DNA of 64,000 nucleotides from Halotia wernerae (GTDB lineage: Bacteria; Cyanobacteriota; Cyanobacteriia; Cyanobacteriales; Nostocaceae), in assembly GCA_034931985.1 (NCBI GenBank), contig JAYGHB010000095.1, positions 79,415 to 143,414 on the forward strand, given 5' to 3'. Each line of letters opens with the position of its first letter. Position 1 is the first letter of the stretch. Positions 42,795 through 51,610 of the stretch are shown here, piece after piece. Under the pieces are notes generated by a model, which was not told the DNA's origin, searched no databases, and saw nothing but the letters and a program-made list of their open reading frames with translations. Position numbers and translations under genes: made by a program.

Positions 42795-44666
42795 ATGTTT
42801 CTCGCCTCTTCTGCTAAACTTATTGATGATAATCTTAAGAATTTGGTAGACGAAATTGAAGCCCAAAGTTCTGGCTTATCAGTTTTAGCAGCGCGTCAAT
42901 TCCGTTATAGTTTGTGTCAAAATCGTGTAGAAATAACTATTAAAGAACCACGCGAATTTAACGTACTTGAAGAATTTATCATTCGTGCTGGAATTGAATT
43001 TGACCCTCCGCCAACAGAAGATGAATTAGCATCTGTACTTGGGCTTGATCTTATATTCATCCGCAATACAACTGCAAATCTTCGGACGTTACAAACTCTA
43101 TCAGCAACATCACCAATTACAGTTACCTCTGAAGGTCATTCATTTTATGAGAAAGGTTCTGTACCACAGCCCCCATATTCCATACAAATTTATGCTATTT
43201 CAGATCCTCTAAATAAAAAGCTGACTTTTCAGTCTGAACCTTTAAACGATATTTCATTAAATCAACCTGATTTAGCAAAGTTTATAACTATTGATCATAC
43301 AAGTACTAATATTTCTTCCTTATCACTTGCAGAAATGCAACAAAGTATTAAAGCTTCAGGTTTAGGGCTTCATGTCCCAGAAGAGGGAAAAATCGTTACT
43401 TCCTGTAGAGTAGTAGGTGGAAATCAAACGATTGGGAAAGAAATATCACTTTTTATCTTCTTCAATGTTCTTGAAGATAAATTGAGCATCCAATTAAGAA
43501 GCGGTAAGCAAATTTTAGAATCGGCACAAAGTTGGCTGGAATCACTACAAAATGAAGGTAAAATATCCTTGCAATTATTGTGTGAATTGTCAGATGAAAC
43601 CATCAATTTTGAACGCCAAGTAATCTTAAATCAGAAAAACTCAGAAGTTGAGGCGAGACTCGAAAAGATTCAACAGCAGGCGCTAGAAAATATCACACAA
43701 AATAGTTCTTCAGAAAAAAGTACAGCTATACAGTTACGCGATGGACAAATCTCTCAAGCTTTTTCAGAAGTTTTAAATTCAGCAAAACATCAAATTCTCA
43801 TTTATTCACCTTGGATAACTCAAGCAGTTGTAGATGAAAAATTTCTGACTCTGCTACAAAACTTAGCAAATCGTGGAGTTTGGGTTTTAATTGGATATGG
43901 AATTGCACAGCGACAAGAAGATGAAGAGAAACCAATCCCACCACAAATAGAAGAAAAACTTCGATCAATAAAAACGCCTGATAGTTTACAATCTGTACAG
44001 GTTTTTTGGTTGGGAGATTCTCATGTCAAAGAAGTAATAGTTGATCGAGAAATTCATCTTTGTGGATCTCATAATTGGCTTCCTTATCGTGGTGACTATT
44101 TACCAAGAGGTGAATCAGTTTATAAAGTTACAATCCCTCAGCAAGTTCAAGAAGCCTACGATTTTCTTGCTAATCGCTGGCAAAATCACGCTCAAAAGTT
44201 ATGGGAAAATGCTCTCAAAAACCACGACTTACAACTAGCGATGGAGCCTTTATATATTTGGGGCGCTTTAGGTGTAGAAGATATAGCACTCCAAAAAATA
44301 GAGCATAACAACTGGTTAGAACTTCTCAGTGTGTGGTTGAATATTCTACTTCCAGGGTTAAGGGCGCAGAACATACAAGCTGATTCAGGAAGTATTAAAA
44401 CAGCACTTTTATTGCTCGCTCAAGTTGCAGATGAAGCAGCTTTTATCGATTTATTACAACAAGCATGTCGTAAAATTATCGGCGCGATCGCTACTAATAA
44501 TCGTGAAACTGCTTTAAACTTACTCAATGACGAAATATGGGCGCAGTTTTTACGTCTTCACATTGCCCATGAAAGTGATTTACCTAATACCTTTATCTCG
44601 CAACAGACAAAACCTCAAAAGCAAAATCAAGAACAAAAAAAGACAAGAAAACCACGAAAAACCTAA
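42795..44666 (+). CDS. Phospholipase D-like (HKD) protein with N-terminal winged-helix-like region
   Basis: The 623-residue protein has three parts. Residues 1-130 resemble a winged-helix unit (ELASVLGLDLIFIRNTTANL, TVTSEGHSFYEKG). Residues 130-300 contain beta-rich then helical sequence of unknown family (SAQSWLESLQNEGKISLQLL). Residues 310-460 are a PLD fold with one HKD motif, HVKEVIVD (H-x-K-x4-D), followed by GSHNWL. The last 160 residues are helical, with a Lys-rich tail (QKQNQEQKKTRKPRKT). One HKD per chain suggests activity as a dimer, as in bacterial PLD-type nucleases. Phosphodiester cleavage of DNA, RNA or lipid is possible. No restriction or methylase genes accompany it. Confidence 0.85.
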   Translation: MFLASSAKLIDDNLKNLVDEIEAQSSGLSVLAARQFRYSLCQNRVEITIKEPREFNVLEEFIIRAGIEFDPPPTEDELASVLGLDLIFIRNTTANLRTLQTLSATSPITVTSEGHSFYEKGSVPQPPYSIQIYAISDPLNKKLTFQSEPLNDISLNQPDLAKFITIDHTSTNISSLSLAEMQQSIKASGLGLHVPEEGKIVTSCRVVGGNQTIGKEISLFIFFNVLEDKLSIQLRSGKQILESAQSWLESLQNEGKISLQLLCELSDETINFERQVILNQKNSEVEARLEKIQQQALENITQNSSSEKSTAIQLRDGQISQAFSEVLNSAKHQILIYSPWITQAVVDEKFLTLLQNLANRGVWVLIGYGIAQRQEDEEKPIPPQIEEKLRSIKTPDSLQSVQVFWLGDSHVKEVIVDREIHLCGSHNWLPYRGDYLPRGESVYKVTIPQQVQEAYDFLANRWQNHAQKLWENALKNHDLQLAMEPLYIWGALGVEDIALQKIEHNNWLELLSVWLNILLPGLRAQNIQADSGSIKTALLLLAQVADEAAFIDLLQQACRKIIGAIATNNRETALNLLNDEIWAQFLRLHIAHESDLPNTFISQQTKPQKQNQEQKKTRKPRKT

Positions 44667-44699
44667 CCATCATTATATTTTTCCATAAAATTACCGACT

Positions 44700-44745
44700 T
44701 TAATCTCCTCCTCCGCGTCTCTGCGCCTCTGCGTGAGAAAATTTT
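44700..44745. repeat. CGCGTCTCTGCG-type repeat
   Basis: CTCCTCCGCGTCTCTGCGCC with TCTGCGTGAGA is the same unit as at 38250 and 50545. It stands in the 240-base gap before gshA. Confidence 0.65.
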
Positions 44746-44907
44746 ACTTTAGCAGACGTAACATTACATAGAATACTCAAGACATCTATCTTTCTTAGTA
44801 CTTGGGATAAACGATTCTTAACTTTGGATTAACTCAAATTGTAGATGCAGAGATTCGTCTAATTAGATACAATTTATAAGCAGGGAAAGCCGAGGAGAAG
44901 TTATCAA

Positions 44908-46047
44908 GTGGCGCTATTAAAAGGCTTTGAGATTGAGATGTACACTGGCACACCTCAAGGTGAAATAGTCGGTCTTTCCGACAAAATTGTCGGATCTTTG
45001 GATGGATTTATGCGCGAGCCAGATAGCCGCAATGTGGAATACATAACCGACCCATCCAGTAATTATGAGAATCTCTTGTGCGCCTTATTGCGTCCCAGGC
45101 GGGAGTTACGAAACTATCTCCAACGCTTGGGTGATTACACCTTAATACCAGGCAGTACTCTATCTTTAGGTGATAGCGATCGCTTTTTTCGTTCTGACCC
45201 TACTAACCCCTATCACGACTATATAGAGATAACCTACGGTACAAAAGTGGTTACCGCCAGTGTTCATATTAACGTTGGCATCAGTGACCCAGAAGTTTTA
45301 ATGCGGGCTTGTCGGGTAATTCGTACAGAAGCACCCCTATTTCTCGCCCTTAGCGCCTCATCTCCCTTCTTAGATGGCAAAACCACTGGTTATCACTCCA
45401 CCCGTTGGGGAATCTTCCCACAGACGCCTGTTCATGTGCCATTATTTGCCAGCCACGCTCATCATATTGAGTGGGTGCAAAATCAGCTAGCTACTGGGAC
45501 AATGCAAAACGTGCGGCATTTGTGGTCATCGGTGCGACCAAATGGCGATCGCCGTCCCTATGACCTCAATCGTCTAGAACTGCGAATTTGCGATTTAGTC
45601 ACAGATCCCATTGCCTTGCTAGCGATTACTGCTTTATTAGAAGCGCGTCTGTTGCAAATAATAGACAATCCCAGCATCGATCCTTTAACCCAAAGTATCT
45701 TTTCTCCCGAAGAACTGATTACCCTCACTGCTAGCAACGAAGCAGCAGCCGCTAGTACTAGTCTTGATGCTCAACTGAGACATTGGCAAGATGGCAGAAG
45801 CATTGTAGCTAGAGATTGGATTACTGAACTTTACCAAGACGTTTGGGCGATCGCCAAACAACAAGGTTTTAGTTGCTTTCTTTCTCCTGTGCAGAAAATC
45901 CTCCGCGAAGGAAATGAAGCCCAACAGTGGTTGCAACTGCACAAAGTTGGTTTTGACAGCCAGTGTGTCATTACCCAGGCTATTGCAGCGACCCAAGAAC
46001 GCGAATTGGAATTAGAAAATAATTTGTGTTCGTCCCTCTTAGCTTAA
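44908..46047 (+). CDS. gshA: Glutamate-cysteine ligase, cyanobacterial type
   Basis: GshA makes gamma-glutamylcysteine, the first step of glutathione synthesis. The 379-residue protein is typical of the cyanobacterial family: LLKGFEIEMYTGTPQGEIVG, the ATP/Mg site VEYITDPSSNYENLLCALL, GSTLSLGD, HINVGISDPEVLMRACRV, NRLELRICDLVTDPIAL and the tail QKILREGNEAQQWLQLHK VGF. GTG at 44908 is supported by AGGAG about nine bases upstream. gshB is not in this window. A hairpin at 46076 follows the stop. Confidence 0.95.
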   Translation: MALLKGFEIEMYTGTPQGEIVGLSDKIVGSLDGFMREPDSRNVEYITDPSSNYENLLCALLRPRRELRNYLQRLGDYTLIPGSTLSLGDSDRFFRSDPTNPYHDYIEITYGTKVVTASVHINVGISDPEVLMRACRVIRTEAPLFLALSASSPFLDGKTTGYHSTRWGIFPQTPVHVPLFASHAHHIEWVQNQLATGTMQNVRHLWSSVRPNGDRRPYDLNRLELRICDLVTDPIALLAITALLEARLLQIIDNPSIDPLTQSIFSPEELITLTASNEAAAASTSLDAQLRHWQDGRSIVARDWITELYQDVWAIAKQQGFSCFLSPVQKILREGNEAQQWLQLHKVGFDSQCVITQAIAATQERELELENNLCSSLLA

Positions 46048-46075
46048 CAGCAGGTCTTCTGTCTTCATACCAAAA

Positions 46076-46116
46076 GTAGATTTTCTGGATATCCAACCAA
46101 TTCCAGAAAAATCTAC
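46076..46116 (+). terminator. Stem-loop downstream of gshA
   Basis: GTAGATTTTCTGGA pairs with TCCAGAAAAATCTAC (one bulge) around TATCCAACCAAT, beginning 29 bases after the gshA stop. It should end gshA transcription. Confidence 0.6.
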
Positions 46117-46235
46117 AAATACAATCGTTTACTGTATTTTGTCTTCAAAAACAGTCATGTTGCCTAAGACTGATCATAAATACTCTCAGATCATGCTCTG
46201 GGATAATTTATTTTTTGTTTTAAAAATCTAATCGG

Positions 46236-46281
46236 TAGAGGTCATTTGATATTTATTAATAAAACCTATGAATGACCTCTA
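46236..46281. terminator. Inverted repeat TAGAGGTCATT / AATGACCTCTA
   Basis: An 11-base perfect stem surrounds a 24-base AT-rich loop, 60-110 bases before trmL. It could be a bidirectional terminator or a small regulatory palindrome. Confidence 0.4.
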
Positions 46282-46343
46282 TCTTATGATAGATTTGCTT
46301 TGATAAAAATATCATTTTATACAGAATAGAAGTTATACGGTCA

Positions 46344-46805
46344 ATGCCTCAGGTAGTTTTAGTTAATCCGCAAATACCCCCAAACACAGGCAACATTGCT
46401 CGTACTTGTGCTGCTACAAGTACAGAATTACATTTAGTGGGGCCTTTGGGATTTGAAATTAGCGATCGCTATCTTAAAAGAGCCGGTTTAGATTATTGGC
46501 CTTATGTCAAACTGCACTATCACGAATCACTAGAAGCCTTTAAAGCCATACACCATAAGCGTGGAGGCAGATGGTTGGGTTTCAGTGTTCAGGGCAGTTT
46601 TAATTACGTCCAGTTCCAATTTCAAGATGACGATTGGTTGCTTTTTGGTAGTGAAACCACTGGTTTACCACCAGTAATTTTGTCAGATTGTGATGCGACC
46701 CTTCATATTCCTATGGCACAACCCCAGGTTCGCAGTTTGAATCTTTCAGTGAGTGTAGCAGTAAGCTTATTTGAAGCCCGTCGTCAGTTGGGCTGTTTAC
46801 TATAG
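46344..46805 (+). CDS. trmL: tRNA (cytidine/uridine-34 2'-O)-methyltransferase
   Basis: The 153-residue SPOUT (SpoU) enzyme methylates the wobble ribose of tRNA-Leu. Motif 1 is NPQIPPNTGNIARTCAAT, motif 2 is LLFGSETTGLPP, and motif 3 is the trefoil-knot segment LHIPMAQPQVRSLNLSVSVA VSLFEA. The length matches TrmL (YibK) rather than the longer TrmH. No operon partner is evident; a long gene-free stretch follows. Confidence 0.93.
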   Translation: MPQVVLVNPQIPPNTGNIARTCAATSTELHLVGPLGFEISDRYLKRAGLDYWPYVKLHYHESLEAFKAIHHKRGGRWLGFSVQGSFNYVQFQFQDDDWLLFGSETTGLPPVILSDCDATLHIPMAQPQVRSLNLSVSVAVSLFEARRQLGCLL

Positions 46806-47481
46806 TCTTTATCCATAATTTTTATTAAGTATTTTTACTTAAAAAGTTTTCAAATATTCATCTTAAAATAATCCACATCATCATTACTCCTGGGATACTA
46901 GAAAATAACTTCTTAGTTCATAACAGATCTAATGTCTTGGACGATAACTCATATAGATAAAGACTTCTATGGGATAAATTAAACATTTCCATCTGCAAGA
47001 AAATTCAATTGCATTAGCAGAAATGGTAAATAAAACTATCAATATCTGTAGGGAGGGAGCTACTCCCATAATCATCCTAGTCTAAAGTATATTTTTATGC
47101 TTAAACCTAGTAAATTATGTGATATTAGTGAGAAATGCTCACCAAAACAAGTGGGTTGACATAAGAAATTTGTATATCAGATTCCCAGGCATACCAGATT
47201 TAAATGATAGATTTTGATGAATTTGAATAGTCTTAGCTAGAGAAACAAAAAGGTTAAAACCTTGTCTTATCAAGTATTTGAGATATTTCGCGTGAATACG
47301 TATTTCTCAGGAGGACAAAAGTAGCTATAAGTTTGTACGGTTGTTTTCTAGGGAATAATCAACGTAAAGTCTCATGTTGGTAAGACGGATCAGGTAGAAA
47401 AACCTTGAAGATATCTACAGCAGGGGGCATCGCTTTTCCAGAAGTCGTAGCAACTTAATTTGCTCGCAGCGACAGCGGACT

Positions 47482-47501
47482 TGGAAAATATATATTTTCC
47501 A
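47482..47501. promoter_or_regulatory. 20-base perfect palindrome TGGAAAATATATATTTTCCA
   Basis: The two ten-base arms are exact reverse complements. It lies 275 bases upstream of the peptidase start, where it could bind a dimeric regulator or form a cruciform. No regulator is known for this sequence. Confidence 0.4.
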
Positions 47502-47673
47502 GTCACAGCTAGTAAAGCAAGATAAGCGCGGATAACTGCTAAAAGCAACGTGTTCTAGGGTGTTGAGGAGTGGAGTGGACAAGTAAGCACAGCAATTTTT
47601 ACGTTTTGCTAACAGGTGTGAACTTGTCTAAATCAGAGAAGCAGGTTAATCTTGCCTAAGTATCTCTGATGAA

Positions 47674-47711
47674 TGTGATCTTGATCCATAGTTTGATGTG
47701 ATCTAAATCAT
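47674..47711 (+). promoter_or_regulatory. Two CRP-like half-palindromes
   Basis: TGTGATCTTGATCCA (47674-47688) and TGTGATCTAAATCAT (47697-47711) repeat the TGTGATCT-N2-ATC core, with 23 bases from start to start. Each keeps the left arm of the cyanobacterial CRP (SYCRP1) consensus TGTGA-N6-TCACA but a weak right arm. They sit 65-100 bases before the peptidase start. Confidence 0.35.
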
Positions 47712-47763
47712 TGACTAGTATCCGACTGAAAAAATCGAGACTCAGTTAAGCGCTAGTGATCAT

Positions 47764-47769
47764 AGGAGG
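47764..47769 (+). promoter_or_regulatory. Ribosome binding site AGGAGG fixing a TTG start
   Basis: A full-strength AGGAGG lies six bases before TTG 47776. This supports the unusual start codon for the peptidase gene, as no in-frame ATG is close by. Confidence 0.75.
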
Positions 47770-47775
47770 TCGTCT

Positions 47776-50085
47776 TTGAAACGAGCATTGAAAAAAAGAG
47801 TGAAGGCTGTGCTGAAAAATACCCCCAGCAGTGATGGTGCCCCGTTAGAACAGCTAAATACAGTTAATCCAATGGTTAAGCGTCGAGTACGGACAAAAGC
47901 CGCCATGATTGGCTTAGCAATCTCAATGGGCGCAACTAGCCTTTTGGTGACTCGGCAAAGTGATCAAGCCCAAGCAGCAGCGCCTGTAGGCAGCCAAAAG
48001 GCTGCCTCAACTATTCCAGCTGCTCTTGACACTGGGATGAAATTTGTTTCCACAAAGCTGAAGACTCAAATAATCTCATCAGCTAGCGTGCCAGAAAATC
48101 CTGTCATCGTGGAACCAACAGCAATTTCACAGTTACCTGGGCTTGAAGCTAAATGGCAAGTTGCAGCAAGCGGAATATCTGTATCAGACACTGTTTCCAA
48201 AACAACGGCTAACAAAACTGGCATTTCCCAGCAATCTCAATTGTTGAAAGAAATCCAAGCAGCCAACAAGTTAAAACAGACATCACAACCATCACAACAA
48301 CTGTCTAGTGTTGATGGTGTTGCTGGCGGACAAGATTCATTCCTGAAAACCCAGGCACAACAAAGTATAGTCGTTAGTACTGAAGTTAATGCTCAACTCA
48401 AGGCACAACAAGAGTTTGCACTAAATCGCTTACAAGAAAAATCGAACCGTTTAAGAAAAAGTCTGGCGGAGTTAGGGTCTGGCGAGTCCAAAAACTCATC
48501 AAAAGCTAAAATTGATTTAGCACAGGCAACGGCTGAAGTAGATAAATTACCGCCTATAAGTGCGAGTAATACGGTAATAGAACAGTCACCAACTCTGAGC
48601 GACACCAGCAAAGCCGACCTCTTATCGAGATTAAAACAGACAAACCAAACGAGTGAGCCAACGCAGCAAGTAGCAACAGCACCCGTACCAGCCACACAAA
48701 AAGCTGTTGTGTCATCGGCCACTAAAGCCTATGAAGTTAAACCTGGAGATACACTAGCGGCGATCGCTAGCAGATACAATACTTCAGTTTCAGAACTAGT
48801 CAAGGCGAATAATCTCAGCAATCCTAATCAACTGAAAATCAGCCAAAGACTGATTATCCCTGCTGCTCAAGTTGAACCTAGCGCTATCCGTACCCCAGTT
48901 GTCGCTAACTACACCAATATAGGGTCTAGCAATAATTCTCAAGTAGCTACTTCCCCAGGTTCACAGGTATCAATCGTTGCCGATAACAGCAGTGTTACTA
49001 TCCCAATACCAGTACCTGCAAACAACCAGGTAGAGGCAAATACTGCGATCGCACCCAAGCCAACCCCTGCAAATGTCGATACTGACGGCGTGGGTGGTGA
49101 TACTCCAATGCCAAAAGCTTTTACCGAAATGCAGCTGTCTAAAAAACCGGGGCAGAAGGTAGCAAGAGTCAGAAATGAACGTCTCCAAAGCCTACAAGCG
49201 GAAATCCAAAGATTACAGGAAAAATACCGCGCCCAACAATCTGGGAATGTAGCTGCTGGCACAACTACTGATACTGATATTGAAAGCAATAGTGCTGCTG
49301 TGCAGATTCCGGTTGCTAGCCCTAATAACTTGGCGGTATCAACATCCGTTTCGGGACGCAAAGATTTTGCAGTGCCAATTGCCGTTCCTAGCCCAATGGC
49401 ACCGACGAGCTATAGTAATCAACCGATTAAGCCAGAATTTCGTGCTACTCTTTCCGCTGACGAGCCAATAAACCCAGAGTTCTTGCCTAATCCAATGGCT
49501 GGCCAATTGACTCCTTCTCCTAAAAAATCAGCCACCAGGATAGCAACGCCTCCCATTGGAGTTAATGCTGCTGATTCTCTAGGAAGGGCGCGAGGAACCA
49601 CTGTTTCTCCAAAGTACCCCCTCCCACCATTGGCAGCAGTAGATCAATACCTACCCAAACCAATTGACGAGACTATACCCCCTCCTTCATCGTCTTCCGT
49701 CGCCTATGTTTGGCCGGCAAAGGGTGTACTGACCTCCGGCTATGGTTGGCGCTGGGGCAGAATGCACAAGGGAATTGACGTTGCTAACGCTACTGGCACA
49801 CCAGTTTACGCATCAGCGGACGGTGTAATAGAAAAAGCTGGCTGGAATAAGGGTGGCTATGGCAACCTTGTTGATGTTCGCCATCCAGATGGCAGTATGA
49901 CTCGCTATGGTCATAACAGCAAAATTTTGGTAAGAGCAGGTCAGCAGGTTCGTCAAGGAGAAACAATTGCTTTAATGGGTAGTACTGGTTTTAGTACTGG
50001 TCCACACAGCCACTTTGAAATCCATCCATCAGGTAAGGGAGCAGTGAATCCCATCGCTTTCCTACCAAACCAGAACCGTATGTAG
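47776..50085 (+). CDS. LysM/M23 peptidoglycan metallopeptidase
   Basis: The 769-residue secreted cell-wall enzyme starts at TTG. A basic leader is followed by a membrane segment (about 48-66, AAMIGLAISMGATSLLVT). A long Ser/Thr/Gln-rich linker with coiled-coil stretches comes next. A LysM domain (318-361, YEVKPGDTLAAIASRYNTSV) binds peptidoglycan. The C-terminal M23 domain (about 650-760) shows the zinc ligands: His in GRMHKGIDVANA (with its Asp) and HSHFEI. It resembles NlpD/EnvC-like hydrolases active in cell division or hormogonium and heterocyst cell-wall remodelling. Its long leader suggests heavy regulation. Confidence 0.92.
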   Translation: MKRALKKRVKAVLKNTPSSDGAPLEQLNTVNPMVKRRVRTKAAMIGLAISMGATSLLVTRQSDQAQAAAPVGSQKAASTIPAALDTGMKFVSTKLKTQIISSASVPENPVIVEPTAISQLPGLEAKWQVAASGISVSDTVSKTTANKTGISQQSQLLKEIQAANKLKQTSQPSQQLSSVDGVAGGQDSFLKTQAQQSIVVSTEVNAQLKAQQEFALNRLQEKSNRLRKSLAELGSGESKNSSKAKIDLAQATAEVDKLPPISASNTVIEQSPTLSDTSKADLLSRLKQTNQTSEPTQQVATAPVPATQKAVVSSATKAYEVKPGDTLAAIASRYNTSVSELVKANNLSNPNQLKISQRLIIPAAQVEPSAIRTPVVANYTNIGSSNNSQVATSPGSQVSIVADNSSVTIPIPVPANNQVEANTAIAPKPTPANVDTDGVGGDTPMPKAFTEMQLSKKPGQKVARVRNERLQSLQAEIQRLQEKYRAQQSGNVAAGTTTDTDIESNSAAVQIPVASPNNLAVSTSVSGRKDFAVPIAVPSPMAPTSYSNQPIKPEFRATLSADEPINPEFLPNPMAGQLTPSPKKSATRIATPPIGVNAADSLGRARGTTVSPKYPLPPLAAVDQYLPKPIDETIPPPSSSSVAYVWPAKGVLTSGYGWRWGRMHKGIDVANATGTPVYASADGVIEKAGWNKGGYGNLVDVRHPDGSMTRYGHNSKILVRAGQQVRQGETIALMGSTGFSTGPHSHFEIHPSGKGAVNPIAFLPNQNRM

Positions 50086-50209
50086 TTTCTGCTTGTCTAC
50101 AGCTAAATAGCTATTTTATTTATAAGAGGAAGTTTAATTAACTTCCTCTTTTGTTTTTAATTGAATTGCTCGCTGCGCTAACGTAATTCCCTTTAACTTT
50201 ATTAAAGAC

Positions 50210-50520
50210 CCATCAAAAGGATACGATGCATTGGCACTGCAAGTTAGCGATCGCTCTCGTGCCCGTGGTCTGATAGAACTACTAACCGAAGCTAAAATAG
50301 ATATCAAAAAAGGCATTGACCCAAAACTCCTAGCAGAAGAACGCCGTCTTCAATGGCAAATAAATGCTAAAGAAAAATTATTATCAGAACTAGTAAGTAA
50401 AAAAGAAACCCCAGAACAACTTTTAACCAACACCAAACAACAAATCGAAGACATACTCCAACAACAGCGAGAACTTCAGATACAAATCCGCGCCAAGAAC
50501 TTCGTAATTAAGAACGAAGT
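50210..50520 (+). pseudogene. Fragment of a CHAT-domain TPR protein
   Basis: The frame YDALALQVSDRSRARGLIEL, LTEAKIDIKKGIDPKLLAEE, RRLQWQINAKEKLLSELVSK and QIEDILQQQRELQIQIRAKN matches the linker that precedes the CHAT (caspase-like) domain in cyanobacterial TPR-CHAT proteins. Both the TPR array before it and the CHAT domain after it are missing. It ends in a short hairpin repeat (AACTTCGT/AACGAAGTT). It is not an intact gene. Confidence 0.8.
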
Positions 50521-50544
50521 TTTGTAGTTATGTCTTTGGATAAC

Positions 50545-50600
50545 GCACCCTACCTCCGCGTGTCTCTGCGCTTACCTTTGCGCCCCTCTGCGTTTAAATT
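50545..50600. repeat. CGCGTGTCTCTGCG / GCGCCCCTCTGCG repeat
   Basis: CTCCGCGTGTCTCTGCGCTT, then CTTTGCGCCCCTCTGCG, is the long form of the repeat at 38250 and 44700. It separates the CHAT and S1 fragments. Confidence 0.65.
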
Positions 50601-50679
50601 TCCACCTCAAAATTTATTAGGAGTGATTTTTCATGAAAAGCATATTTCCATCCAGACAATTTATTTTTCCCTGCGTAGC

Positions 50680-50811
50680 AACAATGTTTTGACAAATGCT
50701 CACTGTGTAGTTAACCCTGAAACCCGAAAAGTTAGTCAAGCGATCGCATTTCTGCCAAACTTAGTTAATGGTGTCCTCAGAAATAACAATGATGTAGCTT
50801 ACGCAACTTAG
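50680..50811 (+). pseudogene. Fragment of a trypsin-like (S1) peptidase
   Basis: NNVLTNAHCVVNPETRKVSQ, then NGVLRNNNDVAYAT, matches the region around the catalytic His (TNAHCVV) and Asp (NDVAYA) of S1-family peptidases. The Ser nucleophile region and the N-terminus are absent. The open frame that includes it (50530-50811) starts in repeat sequence and is not a real gene. Confidence 0.7.
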
Positions 50812-51137
50812 AAATTTGCCCATTATCAACGGAATATCCCATTGAAGACGGGAAAAATCCGGTAATTCTTTCTCAGGATGCCTATGGAATTTATGATGAG
50901 AATTTAAATGGGCAACTGCGTCAAAGTGCCAAGCAGTTAGAAATGCCAGTGCAGTTAGTGACACTCAGCCAATTTGGCAGTGATGCTTCAATTGCGATGA
51001 AGTTTGGTCATGTTGGTCGCGCTGCTTGTTTGGCCTTTCCTACACAAAATACCCACGGTTACGAAATTGCTCATTTAGGAGCGATCGCTAACTGTATCGA
51101 TTTGTTAAAAACCTTTTGTGAAACTGAGTTTGAGTGA
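50796..51137 (+). pseudogene. C-terminal fragment of an M42-type metallopeptidase
   Basis: The frame PIEDGKNPVILSQDAYGIYD, NLNGQLRQSAKQLEMP, SQFGSDASIAMKFGHVGRAA, AFPTQNTHGYEIAHLGAIAN matches the C-terminal part of M42 aminopeptidase/glucanase-like proteins, including the Asp and His metal ligands. The N-terminal metal ligands and start are lost, and the fragment overlaps the S1 fragment. It is not functional as it stands. Confidence 0.8.
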
Positions 51138-51187
51138 TATGTGAAGACTGATTGCATGAGAGGGCGATCGCTTCTGGAAATTTTAAA

Positions 51188-51259
51188 AGCCGATGGCGGG
51201 ATTTGAACCCGCGACCGCTCGATTACGAATCGAGTGCTCTACCACTGAGCCACATCGGC
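51188..51259 (-). tRNA. trnT: tRNA-Thr (CGT)
   Basis: The minus strand folds fully: acceptor GCCGATG/CATCGGC, D arm GCTCAGTGGTAGAGC, anticodon stem CTCGA/TCGAG with loop TTCGTAA (anticodon CGT), and T arm GCGGG TTCAAAT CCCGC. The variable loop is CGGTC-like and short, and CCA is not encoded. CGT reads ACG threonine codons. Confidence 0.96.
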
Positions 51260-51292
51260 GCACACGGTTAACGATTATAGCATTATTTACTC

Positions 51293-51550
51293 ATGGTGGA
51301 ACCAAATCCCAAAACTCGTCTGAGTCCTGAACAATATGCCCAACTGAAAGCAGAAATGGCAACTCCCTATCGCGGCTTGCGACAATTTATCTATCTCGGT
51401 TGCGGTGCTTCTGGTTCAATTGGTGCATTTGTCTTCTTTTTCCAGCTGCTTGCTGGACGAAATGTCGATAGTGCTTTGCCTAACTTGGCTATTCAAGTAG
51501 GAGTAGTTGCTCTGATGGTATTTCTCTGGCGTTGGGAACAACGGCGGTAA
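51293..51550 (+). CDS. DUF3493 (LPA3-like) small membrane protein
   Basis: The 85-residue protein has a polar start (NPKTRLSPEQYAQLKAEMAT PYRGLRQFIY), then two membrane helices (LGCGASGSIGAFVFFFQLLA and IQVGVVALMVFLWRWEQRR). It matches DUF3493, whose plant relative (LPA3) helps assemble photosystem II. A thylakoid role here is inference from the family. It lies between tRNA-Thr and a convergent response regulator gene. Confidence 0.85.
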   Translation: MVEPNPKTRLSPEQYAQLKAEMATPYRGLRQFIYLGCGASGSIGAFVFFFQLLAGRNVDSALPNLAIQVGVVALMVFLWRWEQRR

Positions 51551-51610
51551 GGACGTTCTTAGATGAGTACAATTCTTGTCACTCTAGGCGGAGGAAAACA
51601 GTAGCATGAT

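Larger units (their letters stand above)
46806..47775. other. Long leader region of the LysM/M23 peptidase gene
   Basis: About 970 bases hold no credible coding frame. Structures seen are a perfect palindrome at 47482-47501 and two CRP-like boxes at 47674-47711; a cyclic-di-AMP riboswitch (ydaO) was considered and not found. A small RNA or an elaborate 5' leader is possible; both are inference. Confidence 0.5.

Noticed and set aside
46806..47775. Cyclic-di-AMP (ydaO) riboswitch upstream of the M23 peptidase
   Set aside because: Cell-wall peptidase genes are known targets, but the conserved ydaO core segments could not be found by reading.
50530..50811. 93-codon gene
   Set aside because: The first 35 codons are the CGCGTCTCTGCG repeat; only the last part resembles an S1 peptidase fragment.
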